DNA of 64,000 bases, from contig SWDG01000006.1 of the NCBI GenBank assembly GCA_005116965.1, forward strand, positions 173,495-237,494, written 5' to 3'. Shown here piece by piece: positions 8,178 to 17,357 of the stretch. Both the position numbers and the translations under genes were made by a program. Numbering within the stretch: position 1 is the stretch's first letter; every line of letters starts with the position of its first letter. Source of the DNA: Nitrospira sp. Lineage in GTDB: Bacteria > Nitrospirota > Nitrospiria > Nitrospirales > Nitrospiraceae. The notes under the pieces are model-generated. The model worked only from the letters and a program-made list of their open reading frames with translations, was not told the DNA's origin and made no database searches.

Positions 8178-8747
8178 TTATCCTGGCAGTTTCTGTGACG
8201 GCTGTTCTGTTCGGCTGAGGTAGAGTGCTCCGTCCGCCTCGACCTGCCTCATTAAGTCTTCCAACGCTCCCTGTAACGCGGTTTCGATGGGGTTGCGGTC
8301 TGACGCCGTGACCCACCGCACCGATGATCCCGCTGCGGAGTATTCGGCGCGATAGGACTTCATAAGCCCAGCGGCTTCGCTCATCTCTGCGTGCAACACG
8401 ATTCGATACTGATAGAGGCCGCTTCGGGAGGTCAGCGTCAATTTCGTGGCCACGCGAAGCGTCAGGTCGGCTGGGTCAGGCGAGACCGACGTGAAGGTGC
8501 CTCGTTGTTGCAGGTATCGCAAGACCGCCTGTTTCAGGTCCAGATGCGGCCATTCCAGCAAGGCGATGCCTGGCCGATGGTCCGCGCCTTCCATTGCAAT
8601 CGGGCTGACAACGGCTTGAAGCGTTCGAGGGATCGTGATGGACGACACGCTGATGGGGAGAGGCGTCACCTGAATCCGATGGACGCATCCCACCCCTGTG
8701 ACACAGAGTGCGAGCAGGAGCATTGTGAACCGTCTTGAGTGGGTCAT
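8178..8747 (-). CDS. Lipoprotein-like exported protein of unknown function
   Basis: The start MTHSRRFTMLLLALCVTGVG is followed by Cys, which gives a lipoprotein-like signal with a weak lipobox (GVGC). The mature part of about 165 residues has no motif I recognise. Phrases such as LTLRVATKLTLTSRSGLYQYR suggest a beta-rich periplasmic domain comparable in style to proteins that assemble at the outer membrane. The ATG at 8747 is preferred to the TTG two codons upstream. It converges with the MarR gene, with 4 bases between stops, and shares strand with the next lipoprotein gene. Confidence 0.65.
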   Translation of the reverse strand: MTHSRRFTMLLLALCVTGVGCVHRIQVTPLPISVSSITIPRTLQAVVSPIAMEGADHRPGIALLEWPHLDLKQAVLRYLQQRGTFTSVSPDPADLTLRVATKLTLTSRSGLYQYRIVLHAEMSEAAGLMKSYRAEYSAAGSSVRWVTASDRNPIETALQGALEDLMRQVEADGALYLSRTEQPSQKLPG

Positions 8748-8802
8748 CGGCAATCAAAGGATAGGCGGCTCGACCCTTCTCCCAATATTTTGATCTGGGC
8801 GA

Positions 8803-9294
8803 TTAATGAGTCGAGCTGGGAGAGGACCCTGACAGGATCTCTAAGTCGTTCAACGCTCGAGCAGCCTGTTCTCGATAGGTACGTTCCGTGGGGTCCGTGT
8901 AGGTATCGACCACACGTTGATAGGAGGCACGGGCTTTCTCCGGTTGCTGCTTGATCGCGAAATATTGTCCCAACGCGATCCAGTTCTGAGCCGTCGTTCC
9001 GCGAGCCGTTTTCATGAGTGCGAACTCCCGTTCGACCTGCGATGTCCCCTGTAACTGACCTTGCTTCCTGACGGTGTCCGCCATCTGATCGGCCATAGCT
9101 TCGATTTGCTCATTTTCGTGAACCGCTGCGGCCACTCGATTGGCCTTGAGGTGCGTATAGAAATTCTCGACGTGGTCCTTCATGACATCCGCTCGCCGCT
9201 GATAGGAGTCTGCGGCACAACCAGACATGATCAATACGAACAAGGCGATGACGCCTGCCGTTCGGTAGAAGACATGGTGACCGGAAATCTTCAT
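8803..9294 (-). CDS. TPR-like lipoprotein
   Basis: The 163-residue protein has a lipoprotein signal, MKISGHHVFYRTAGVIALFV followed by LIMSGC, with a good lipobox (MSGC). The mature part is helical, and its C-terminal half (WIALGQYFAIKQQPEKARAS, then YQRVVDTYTDP) reads as one tetratricopeptide repeat. GAGGAA lies before the ATG. It probably sits on the inner face of the outer membrane as a scaffold; its partner is unknown. The gap upstream (9295-9498) is divergent with rubrerythrin and contains a small hairpin at 9335-9357 but no clear operator. Confidence 0.7.
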   Translation of the reverse strand: MKISGHHVFYRTAGVIALFVLIMSGCAADSYQRRADVMKDHVENFYTHLKANRVAAAVHENEQIEAMADQMADTVRKQGQLQGTSQVEREFALMKTARGTTAQNWIALGQYFAIKQQPEKARASYQRVVDTYTDPTERTYREQAARALNDLEILSGSSPSSTH

Positions 9295-9498
9295 ATGGTT
9301 CCTCGGTTGATAAGAGTCCTCGTATATCTATCCTCTGGGAGTGTAACATACCCCCAGCAGTGCGAATACTAACTGGACCGGATGGCACGAAGCCTCTTGA
9401 ACCTCTGACGACGGCTGCGCTATCTTAGTCGCCGGTTTACTAGCGACGAACATCTCGGCGGGGGTAAGGGTGGGCCTTCGAACAACGGGGAGGATGAT

Positions 9499-9924
<426 letters not shown>

Positions 9925-10020
9925 CGCGCGCGTATCGGCTCACGTTCAGCGGTCAGTTTTCGGCGACGTGACTGGTATCCGTCGGCGAAGGCTGGCCGCT
10001 GATCGTTTTTGGAGAGAGGA

Positions 10021-11301
10021 ATGAAAGGTCTCAGCCTCCTTACCCCGATCGACTCCACGCAGTTGGAGAAGGAAACGCTGCGGATCTACGAGGTCTGTGA
10101 CGGCTGCCGGCGCTGCTTCAATCTGTGTCCCTCGTTCAACACGCTCTTAGATCGGATTGATGTGTGCGAGAGTGACGTGGCCAAGCTGACCCCGTCCGAT
10201 CATCATCAAGTCGTCGATGAATGTTACTACTGCAAGCTCTGCTTCAACCATTGTCCCTATACTCCACCGCATCACTATGCCATCGACTTTCCGCATTTGA
10301 TGGTCGCCTGGAAAAAGCGTCTTGCGGTGGAGCGTGGCGTTCGGTGGCGAGATCGCCTGTTGATCATGACAGATGTGATCGGAAGACTTGGCAGTGCCAC
10401 CGCTTCGCTCACGAACAGGTTGTTGGGCAGCCGGCTTGTGCGCCGTGTTCTTGAACGGGTCATGGGGATTCATCGGGACCGTCAGCTCCTGCATTTTTCA
10501 GGAGAGACATTTCCACGCTGGTTCGGCCGGCGAGCCAAAACGGCCATCGTAGATCCACCCGTCCGCAAGGTCGCCCTCTTTGCCAGTTGCCTCGTGAACT
10601 TTCAGGCGACCGACGTCGGCAAGGCGACAGTGCAAGTGCTGGAGAAGAACGGCGTCCAGGTGGTGGTTCCAGAGCAGCGCTGTTGCGGGATGCCCAGTTT
10701 TGATATTGGGGATACTCAGGCGATTCAACAGGCTGCTCGAAGTAACGTTGCGTCATTGTATCCGTTGGTCGCCGAAGGGTACGATGTGGTGGTCCCGACC
10801 GCCAGTTGCAGCTTAATGTTGAAACGCGAATACCCGGAACTCTCTCGCGATGAGAAGACGAAACGGGTGGCGGAGCGGACCTTCGATGTCTGTGAATATC
10901 TGATGGCCATGAAAAAAACAGGCCAGTTGGCGACCGATTTCACGCAGAAGCCAGGGCGAGTCGCCTATCAGATTCCCTGCCACCTCAGGGATCAAAATAT
11001 CGGGTTTAAATCCAGAGAACTCATGGAGTGCGCCGGTGCTCAGGTCGAGGTGATCGAACAGTGTTCGGGGCATGACGGCGCCTGGTCGGCGAAGACGGAG
11101 TTTTTCCAGCTTTCAATGAAGATCGCCGGAAAGGCCATGCGAGCGATCGAGCAGACACCAGCGGACCTCGTCGCGTCGGACTGTCCCCTGGCCGGCTTAC
11201 AGTTGGATCAGGCCGGCGCGTCGGCCCATGCCGGAGGACGGAGCACTCTGCATCCGATTCAGATTGTCCGTGATGCCTATGGGTTGCCACGACAACCATG
11301 A
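10021..11301 (+). CDS. GlpC/HdrD-like Fe-S oxidoreductase
   Basis: The 426-residue protein begins with two [4Fe-4S] binding motifs, CDGCRRCFNLC near residue 27 and CYYCKLCFNHCP near residue 72. These are followed by two CCG-type domains, ALFASCLVNF to QRCCGMPSFD, and VAYQIPCHLRD to CSGHDGAW with SDCPLAG. This is the layout of GlpC and heterodisulfide reductase subunit D. ATG at 10021 is chosen because GGAGAGAGGA lies just before it; a TTG four codons upstream overlaps that site. It likely passes electrons between a quinone or thiol partner and rubrerythrin; that pairing is inferred from position. No membrane segment is seen. Confidence 0.85.
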   Translation: MKGLSLLTPIDSTQLEKETLRIYEVCDGCRRCFNLCPSFNTLLDRIDVCESDVAKLTPSDHHQVVDECYYCKLCFNHCPYTPPHHYAIDFPHLMVAWKKRLAVERGVRWRDRLLIMTDVIGRLGSATASLTNRLLGSRLVRRVLERVMGIHRDRQLLHFSGETFPRWFGRRAKTAIVDPPVRKVALFASCLVNFQATDVGKATVQVLEKNGVQVVVPEQRCCGMPSFDIGDTQAIQQAARSNVASLYPLVAEGYDVVVPTASCSLMLKREYPELSRDEKTKRVAERTFDVCEYLMAMKKTGQLATDFTQKPGRVAYQIPCHLRDQNIGFKSRELMECAGAQVEVIEQCSGHDGAWSAKTEFFQLSMKIAGKAMRAIEQTPADLVASDCPLAGLQLDQAGASAHAGGRSTLHPIQIVRDAYGLPRQP

Positions 11302-11350
11302 GGCTGGAGTCAGCTTCACGCTGGACGAATCACGAGAGAGGGGACAATCA

Positions 11351-11941
11351 ATGAAAGCCATCGCTCCAGCAGATATCATTCCGCACCAGGAGTACGAGCG
11401 GCAGCGTGAGGCCTTCCGAGCGAACATCATTACGCTGAAGCAGCGGCGGCGCATGTCGGTCGGCCCCTGTATGACAATGGTATTCGAGAATCGTGAAACG
11501 GTGCAGTTTCAAATTCAGGAGATGATCCGCGTCGAGCGGATTTTCGATCCGGTCAAGGTCCAGGATGAACTGGATGTGTACAATGCCCTTCTCCCGGCTC
11601 CGGGCGAGTTGAGCGCGACCCTGTTGATCGAAATCACCCAGGACGCGATGATCAAGGAACGGCTCGATCAGTTCATGGGGCTCGATCATGGAGAAAAAGT
11701 AGCCATTGTCGCCGGAGGCGAGGAAGTATTCGGCGAATTTGAAGGCGGTCGGAGCCACGAGACGAAAATCAGCGCGGTCCATTTCGTGAAGTTTCGACCG
11801 ACTGCATCCATGACCAAGACCTTTGCAGACCTCAGCCAACCTGTGACGATCCGTGTCGCCCATGGCAACTATCGAGAAGCAGCGCCTGTGTCCGGCACGA
11901 TGCGCGAAGAGTGGCTTGCCGATTTAAGAGGCGGTGCGTAG
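11351..11941 (+). CDS. DUF3501 protein
   Basis: The 196-residue protein starts MKAIAPADIIPHQEYERQRE and has the hallmarks of DUF3501: KQRRRMSVGPCMTMVFENRE and a central QEMIRVERI helix. GAGGGG lies 7 bases before the ATG. The family has no known biochemical activity and is usually found with rubrerythrin and a GlpC-like Fe-S protein, as here. The start within a longer frame beginning at 11228 is rejected for the upstream part because it overlaps the previous gene. Confidence 0.8.
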   Translation: MKAIAPADIIPHQEYERQREAFRANIITLKQRRRMSVGPCMTMVFENRETVQFQIQEMIRVERIFDPVKVQDELDVYNALLPAPGELSATLLIEITQDAMIKERLDQFMGLDHGEKVAIVAGGEEVFGEFEGGRSHETKISAVHFVKFRPTASMTKTFADLSQPVTIRVAHGNYREAAPVSGTMREEWLADLRGGA

Positions 11942-11953
11942 CACCTGAAAACC

Positions 11954-12706
11954 ATGCCCCCTGTCTTGTTGACGAAACGGATTGAATTCGCCGCCTCCCA
12001 TCGCTATGGACGTCCGGAATGGGATGATGCGAAGAATCGCACGGTATTTGGGCGTTGCTACAACCCTCCCGCGCACGGGCATAACTACCTGCTTGAACTC
12101 ACCGTCTCCGGCGACATCGATCCCACGACCGGCATGGTCGTCAATCTGTTCGATCTCAAACGGGTGCTCCTGGACGTGATCGAAGAGTTTGATCACAAGA
12201 ACCTGAACCTGGACATGCCATACTTCAAAGACCGGATTCCAACTTCGGAAAATTTCGCGCATGTGCTGTGGACGAAGTTGGCGGCTCAACGGGATATCGG
12301 TGTCCTCCATACCCTTCGGCTCTGTGAGGATGAAGATCTCTATGCCGAGGTCACCGCAGCCGACGGACCTGACACCGCCGCAGTCGCAAAACGATATTCG
12401 TTCAACGCGATCCACGAGAGCCATCAGGGGCGAGACTGGGACTGCTACGTGACGGTTCACGGGACGATCGATCCAGTGACGGGCATGGTGACCGACATTG
12501 GCGCGTTGGACCGACTGGTGCAGGACCGGGTCATCAAGCCGTTTGATCGGCAGGATCTCCACCAGGTGCTTGGCTCTGAAACGGTGAGGGGAGAAGTTCT
12601 CGCCAAGACCATTTGGGACCGCCTCGACGGACATCTCTCAGGCGGAACGCTCCACAACGTCCGTCTTGTCCAAACCCGCGACCTCTCATTCGACTACGCA
12701 GGCTGA
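11954..12706 (+). CDS. Two-domain 6-pyruvoyl-tetrahydropterin synthase/QueD-like protein
   Basis: The 250-residue protein contains two copies of the PTPS/QueD fold. The first (1-130) keeps the zinc ligands, AASHRY and AHGHNYLLEL, a nearby Cys in GRCYNPPAHGHNY and TSENFAHVLW. In the second (about 140-250) the aligned region reads FNAIHESHQGRDWDCYVTVH, so the HGHNY pair is lost. It is probably non-catalytic and may serve dimer-like packing. The active half could make 6-carboxytetrahydropterin or a related pterin. It lies 12 bases after DUF3501, which suggests one operon, although the link between the functions is unknown. Confidence 0.78.
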   Translation: MPPVLLTKRIEFAASHRYGRPEWDDAKNRTVFGRCYNPPAHGHNYLLELTVSGDIDPTTGMVVNLFDLKRVLLDVIEEFDHKNLNLDMPYFKDRIPTSENFAHVLWTKLAAQRDIGVLHTLRLCEDEDLYAEVTAADGPDTAAVAKRYSFNAIHESHQGRDWDCYVTVHGTIDPVTGMVTDIGALDRLVQDRVIKPFDRQDLHQVLGSETVRGEVLAKTIWDRLDGHLSGGTLHNVRLVQTRDLSFDYAG

Positions 12707-12782
12707 CTGAGTGCTCCCGATGTCCCGTCGGGGTCGTTGAAACCTCGCGAATCATATGGTAACTTTAAAGCTACTATAAGAC

Positions 12783-13121
12783 ATGTCGGATATACGCATT
12801 CTTGAATATGTTGACGCCCAAGGCCGTTCGCCATTCGAGCTTTGGTTCAATAGCCTCAATGCCGTCGCCTCAGCAAAGGTGACGGGTGCGCTTTATCAAC
12901 TGAGTGCGGGCAATTGGTCGAACGTCAAAGGGGTGGGCGCTGGTGTATTTGAACGAAAACTGGATGTGGGTCCCGGCTACCGGGTGTACTTCGGCAAGGA
13001 CGGAGACACACTTGTGATTCTGCTGGGAGGTGGAACCAAGAAACGCCAGCAAGCGGCGATCGATATGGCCCGAGCGCGATGGGCCGACTATCGGCGACGG
13101 AAGCAGGTCGGGGAGCGATAG
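12783..13121 (+). CDS. HigB/RelE-type toxin
   Basis: The 112-residue protein has the layout of phage Gp49-like HigB toxins of the RelE/ParE fold: EYVDAQGRSPFELWFNSL at the start, GVFERKLDVGPGYRVYFGKD in the core strands, and a C-terminal KKRQQAAIDMARARWADYR helix. Such toxins cut mRNA on the ribosome. The antitoxin gene follows after 14 bases. Toxin-first order is typical of higBA. It stands directly in front of the restriction-modification operon. Confidence 0.85.
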   Translation: MSDIRILEYVDAQGRSPFELWFNSLNAVASAKVTGALYQLSAGNWSNVKGVGAGVFERKLDVGPGYRVYFGKDGDTLVILLGGGTKKRQQAAIDMARARWADYRRRKQVGER

Positions 13122-13135
13122 GGGAGGGATGTACC

Positions 13136-13456
13136 ATGGCACTCACACGCGAATTCAAAGAAACGGTAGCAGCGCGGGTCCAGCGAGATCCTCGCTTTCG
13201 TGAGGCGCTCTTCAGCGAAGCCCTCAATGCCTATCTGGCTGGCGAGGGAGCTCAGGGGAAGGCGATACTTCGGGATCTTGTCAACGCCACCATCGGATTC
13301 GAAGAATTGGGAGCCACCCTGCAAGTACCAAGCAAGAGTTTGCACCGCATGCTCTCGCCACGGGGCAACCCCAGCACTGAGACCTTTTTCGGAATCGTGC
13401 GGACGCTGCAAAAGAAAGCGCGGGTGAAATTGCATGTTACCGCCAAGGCGAGCTAA
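13136..13456 (+). CDS. HigA-like antitoxin
   Basis: The 106-residue protein starts MALTREFKETVAARVQRDP after a GGAGGG site. It holds a helix-turn-helix: IGFEELGATLQVPSKSLHRM followed by SPRGNPSTETFFGIV. The family is found next to HigB-like toxins as the antidote and usually represses its own operon. A longer frame starting at 13079 overlaps the toxin and is not needed. A short gap (13457-13630) before hsdM contains a fragment of a common CGACAGGCTCAG-type hairpin repeat and no gene. Confidence 0.85.
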   Translation: MALTREFKETVAARVQRDPRFREALFSEALNAYLAGEGAQGKAILRDLVNATIGFEELGATLQVPSKSLHRMLSPRGNPSTETFFGIVRTLQKKARVKLHVTAKAS

Positions 13457-13630
13457 GGACGGAGTCTCCGCCGTGTCATTGACCAGTCACCAGACTGCAG
13501 TCTTTAGCTGCACCCCTTTCTGAGCCTGTCGAAAGGCAACACTTCCTCCCCAAGAGAAGGCGTGGTTTCTTCCAGGGAAAACGGGTAAGCTTCGGCGCTG
13601 ATTTCCCTACAGCTGCCTGGAGAACCCTGC

Positions 13631-15127
13631 ATGTTTGAACAAGCCTTCAAGAACATCGATAACGTGCTGAGGAAAGAGGCTGGCTGCACCACTGAGCTGG
13701 ACTATACCGAGCAGACCTCCTGGCTCTTGTTTCTGAAGTATCTCGATGGGTTGGAGCAGGACAAGGCCGACGAAGCGAAGCTGGAGGGCAAGCGGTACAG
13801 TTTCATTCTCGATAAGCCCTACCGGTGGGAAAGTTGGGCCGCGCCAACCCTTCGGCAGAGCTCAGGGACCGGGCGAGTAATCGACCACAACAAAGCCCTG
13901 ACCGGCAGTGATCTGAGCGAGTTCGTCAACCTCAAGCTCTTTCCCTACCTGCACAGCTTCAAGCAGAAGGCCAGCGGGCCGAATACCATCGAGTACAAGA
14001 TCGGGGAAATTTTCGGCGAGATTAAGAACAAGATCCAAAGCGGCTACAACCTGCGCGAGATCATCGACCGTATCGACGAACTGCGGTTCCGCTCACAGGT
14101 GGAAAAGCACGAGCTGTCGCATCTCTACGAAGCCAAGATCAAGAACATGGGCAACGCCGGGCGTAACGGCGGCGAGTATTACACCCCGCGCCCGCTCATT
14201 CGCGCCATGGTGCAGGTGGTCAAGCCGAAGATCGGCGACAGGATCTACGATGGGGCCTGCGGGTCGGCAGGATTCTTGTGCGAGGCCTTCGATTACTTGA
14301 ATGCGAAGGGCAACCTGAGCACCAAAGACCTCACCACGCTCCAGACCCGCACCTTCTATGGCAAGGAAAAGAAGTCCCTCGCCTATGTCATGGCGATCAT
14401 GAACATGATCCTGCACGGCATAGAGGCGCCGAACATCATCCATACCAATACGCTCACCGAGAACCTGGCTGACATTCAGGAGAAGGACCGTTACGACGTG
14501 GTGTTGGCGAATCCTCCCTTCGGCGGGAAAGAACGGAAGGAAGTGCAGCAGAACTTCCCCATCCGAACCGGCGAGACGGCATTTCTGTTCCTCCAGCACT
14601 TCATCAAGATGCTCAAGGCGGGCGGACGTGGCGGCGTGGTCATCAAGAATACCTTCCTCTCCAACACCGACAATGCCTCCGTGAGCCTGCGCAAATTGCT
14701 ATTGGAAAGCTGCAATCTGCACACAGTGCTCGACTGTCCCGGTGGCACGTTCCAGGGTGCGGGTGTAAAGACCTATCTCCTATACACATCTGTAAAGACC
14801 GTGGTGCTCTTCTTCGACAAAGGCGCGCCCACGCGCAAGGTCTGGTTCTACCAGCTCGACCCAGGCCGCAACCTCGGCAAGACCAACCCGCTGAATGACG
14901 ACGATCTCAAGGAGTTCGTGAAGCTGCAAAAAACCTTCGCCAACTCGCCCAAGAGTTGGACCGTAGACGCCAAGACCATCGACCAGACGACCTTCGATCT
15001 CTCCGTAAAGAACCCGCACGGCGGCGAGGTCATCGCGCACCGCAGTCCGCAAGAGATCATGGACGAAATCGCCGCGCTAGATGCGAAGAGCGCGGATGTC
15101 TTGGGGAACATCAAGGCGTTGCTATGA
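13631..15127 (+). CDS. hsdM: Type I restriction-modification DNA methyltransferase subunit
   Basis: The 498-residue protein has the HsdM N-terminal helical domain (FEQAFKNIDNVLRKEAGCTT, about 1-150) and an N6-adenine methylase domain. The SAM-binding motif is IYDGACGSAGFL (around residue 215) and the catalytic motif is VVLANPPFGG (around residue 292). It methylates adenine in the target site named by HsdS. GGAG lies 9 bases before the ATG. The stop overlaps the hsdS ATG (ATGA), as expected of a tight hsdMS pair. Confidence 0.93.
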   Translation: MFEQAFKNIDNVLRKEAGCTTELDYTEQTSWLLFLKYLDGLEQDKADEAKLEGKRYSFILDKPYRWESWAAPTLRQSSGTGRVIDHNKALTGSDLSEFVNLKLFPYLHSFKQKASGPNTIEYKIGEIFGEIKNKIQSGYNLREIIDRIDELRFRSQVEKHELSHLYEAKIKNMGNAGRNGGEYYTPRPLIRAMVQVVKPKIGDRIYDGACGSAGFLCEAFDYLNAKGNLSTKDLTTLQTRTFYGKEKKSLAYVMAIMNMILHGIEAPNIIHTNTLTENLADIQEKDRYDVVLANPPFGGKERKEVQQNFPIRTGETAFLFLQHFIKMLKAGGRGGVVIKNTFLSNTDNASVSLRKLLLESCNLHTVLDCPGGTFQGAGVKTYLLYTSVKTVVLFFDKGAPTRKVWFYQLDPGRNLGKTNPLNDDDLKEFVKLQKTFANSPKSWTVDAKTIDQTTFDLSVKNPHGGEVIAHRSPQEIMDEIAALDAKSADVLGNIKALL

Positions 15128-16302
15128 AGAGCGGGTGGCCAACGAAAACACTAGGGCAGTTATGCCAACTCATTTCTGGCCAGCATATCGAGGCAAAAGA
15201 CTACAACACAGAGTCTCGCGGGGTCGGCTATCTCACTGGCCCTTCTGACTTTGGGCCTTTGAATCCAGTCATCTCAAAGTGGACAGAACATCCGAAGGTC
15301 AAGACGTAGTGTGGTGACGTTCTGATTACTGTCAAAGGATCGGGCGTCGGAAAAATTAACCTGCTCGACCAAGACGAAGTTGCGATAAGTCGCCAGTTGA
15401 TGGCTGTGCGGGTAACAGGCGCTGACCCTAGATTTGTCCACGCGATTCTCAGTTCGACGTTTGACCACTTTCAATCATTGTCCACCGGCGCGGCAATCCC
15501 TGGAATCTCACGGGAGCAGGTTCTTGGATTGGAAATTGCCCTTCCCCCGCTCCCCGAACAGCAGCGAATCGTTGGCATCCTCGACGAAGCGTTTGAGGGT
15601 ATCGCCATGGCCACAGCCAATGCCAAAAAGAATTTCCACAACACCCGTGCTCTCTTCGAAAGCCACCTCCAATCCGTCTTCACTCAGCGCGGCGAGGGGT
15701 GGGAGGAGAAGTTGCTCGGGGACGTGTGCGAATTTGAGAACGGTGACCGCGGGAAGAACTATCCGCACCGAAGCGAATACATCGAATCCGGAATACCATG
15801 GATTAACACAGGTCACATTCAGCGGGACGGAACGCTTTCTGAGACCGAAATGAATTTCATCTCTCGGAAAAAATATGAATCACTTCGGAGCGGGAAGATT
15901 CAACCGGGAGATTTGGTCTATTGTTTGCGGGGAGCGACGCTAGGCAAAACCGCATTGGTCGAACCTTACACAATAGGAGCGGTAGCGTCCTCACTGGTCA
16001 TACTTCGCCCGAGCAGTGTTTTGGATAGCCGGTATCTCTACTCCTTTCTAACCAGCCCGCTCGGACAGGGGCTCATCAAAGGATATGAAAACGGCGCTGC
16101 CCAACCAAACCTTGGAGCAAAGAGCGTTGCGAAGTATCCGATTTCACTTCCTCCGATTGCCGAACAAAAGCGACTCGTCGCCAAGCTTAATGACCTCCAC
16201 GAAGAAACCCAACGCCTCGAATCCATCTACCAGCAAAAGCTCGCCGCGCTGGATGAGTTGAAGCAGTCGCTGCTGCACCAGGCATTCAATGGAGAACTCT
16301 AG
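15124..16302 (+). pseudogene. hsdS: Type I specificity subunit hsdS with an in-frame amber codon
   Basis: Translation from 15124 gives MKSGWPTKTLGQLCQLISGQ and reaches a TAG at 15307-15309, after 61 residues. The same frame continues without shift as CGDVLITVKGSGVGKINLL through to 16302, with the conserved central PLPEQQRIVGILDEA, a second target-recognition domain and the end PPIAEQKRLVAKLNDL and HQAFNGEL. A complete HsdS would have 392 residues, including one at the amber position. One base change (for example from TAT, TAC, CAG or TGG) explains it. The remaining protein could restart at the ATG at 15397, giving 301 residues with part of the first recognition domain missing. Sequencing error, true inactivation or readthrough are all possible. 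Confidence 0.8.
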
Positions 16303-16310
16303 AGGGCCCG

Positions 16311-17357
16311 ATGCCTGAAGAGACGCCACCACAATCGTCGATTATCCTTTACCAAACGGAAGACGGGCGCACGCGCATCCAATGCCGCTTCGAGAATGAC
16401 ACGATCTGGCTGCCTCAGGCGCAGCTTGCGGAGCTGTTCCAAGTCACCGTGCCGACTGTTAATGAGCACCTCAAAGGCATATACATCGAAGGCGAGTTGA
16501 CTGCCGAGGCAACTATTCGGAAATTCCGAATAGTTCGATCAGAGGGAGCGCGGCAGGTAGCTCGCGAAATCGAGCACTACAGTCTTTCTGCCATCCTCGC
16601 TGTGGGCTATCGCGTGCGCAGCCATCGTGGCACGCAGTTCCGCCAGTGGGCGACGGCACGATTGAGCGAGTATCTTGTCAAGGGCTTCACGATGGACGAT
16701 GAGCGCCTGAAGAATCCGCCGGGCAAGGGGCAGAAGGATTACTTCGACGAGCAACTGGAGCGCATTCGGGATATCCGTTCGTCGGAACGGCGTTTTTACC
16801 AGAAGGTGCTCGATATTTACGCGACGAGTGTGGACTATACGCCCAACACGGAGCTATCGCAGCAGTTCTTTGCCACAGTGCAGAACAAGATGCACTGGGC
16901 GGCGCACGGTCAGACGGCCGCGGAGGTGATCCATGCGCGGGTGGATGCTGCCCGACCGTTCATGGGGCTGAAGACGACGCGGCCCGGCGGCATCATCCGC
17001 AAAGAGGATGTCTCCATCGCCAAGAACTACCTCGACCCGGAGGAACTCGGCGCGCTGAACCGGATCGTCAATGCCTACATTGAGTTTGCCGAGCTGCGAG
17101 CGCTGCAACGCAAGGTGATGACGATGCGGGATTTGATCACGAAGCTGGATGAGTTTCTGAAGCTCTCCGAGCACGAGCTGCTGGACCACGCAGGAAGGGT
17201 TTCCGCCGAGCAGGCGAAGATGAAGGCGGAGCTGGAATATGACCGCTACCGCAAGCTGGAGGATGCGCAGCCCCGCCCGGTGGACGCCGATTTCGATACG
17301 GCAGTGAAGCAATTGCAGAAGCCAGCACCGAAACCTCAAAAGAAAAAGCAGCCATGA
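16311..17357 (+). CDS. RhuM family protein
   Basis: The 348-residue protein shows the RhuM pattern: an N-terminal winged-helix-like part (IWLPQAQLAELFQVTVPTV), the phrase HYSLSAILAVGYRVRSHRGT, FRQWATARLSEYLVKGFTMD, and a Lys-rich C-terminus. RhuM proteins were named from a Salmonella island and often lie inside type I restriction operons; their action is unknown. It starts 9 bases after hsdS and its stop overlaps the hsdR ATG (ATGA), so it is an integral part of the operon. Nothing suggests damage. Confidence 0.85.
   Translation: MPEETPPQSSIILYQTEDGRTRIQCRFENDTIWLPQAQLAELFQVTVPTVNEHLKGIYIEGELTAEATIRKFRIVRSEGARQVAREIEHYSLSAILAVGYRVRSHRGTQFRQWATARLSEYLVKGFTMDDERLKNPPGKGQKDYFDEQLERIRDIRSSERRFYQKVLDIYATSVDYTPNTELSQQFFATVQNKMHWAAHGQTAAEVIHARVDAARPFMGLKTTRPGGIIRKEDVSIAKNYLDPEELGALNRIVNAYIEFAELRALQRKVMTMRDLITKLDEFLKLSEHELLDHAGRVSAEQAKMKAELEYDRYRKLEDAQPRPVDADFDTAVKQLQKPAPKPQKKKQP

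Noticed and set aside
9335-9357. Hairpin between the TPR lipoprotein and rubrerythrin genes as a peroxide-regulator operator
   Set aside because: One mismatch in an 8-bp stem around 7 bases, and the sequence is unlike PerR or Fur boxes.
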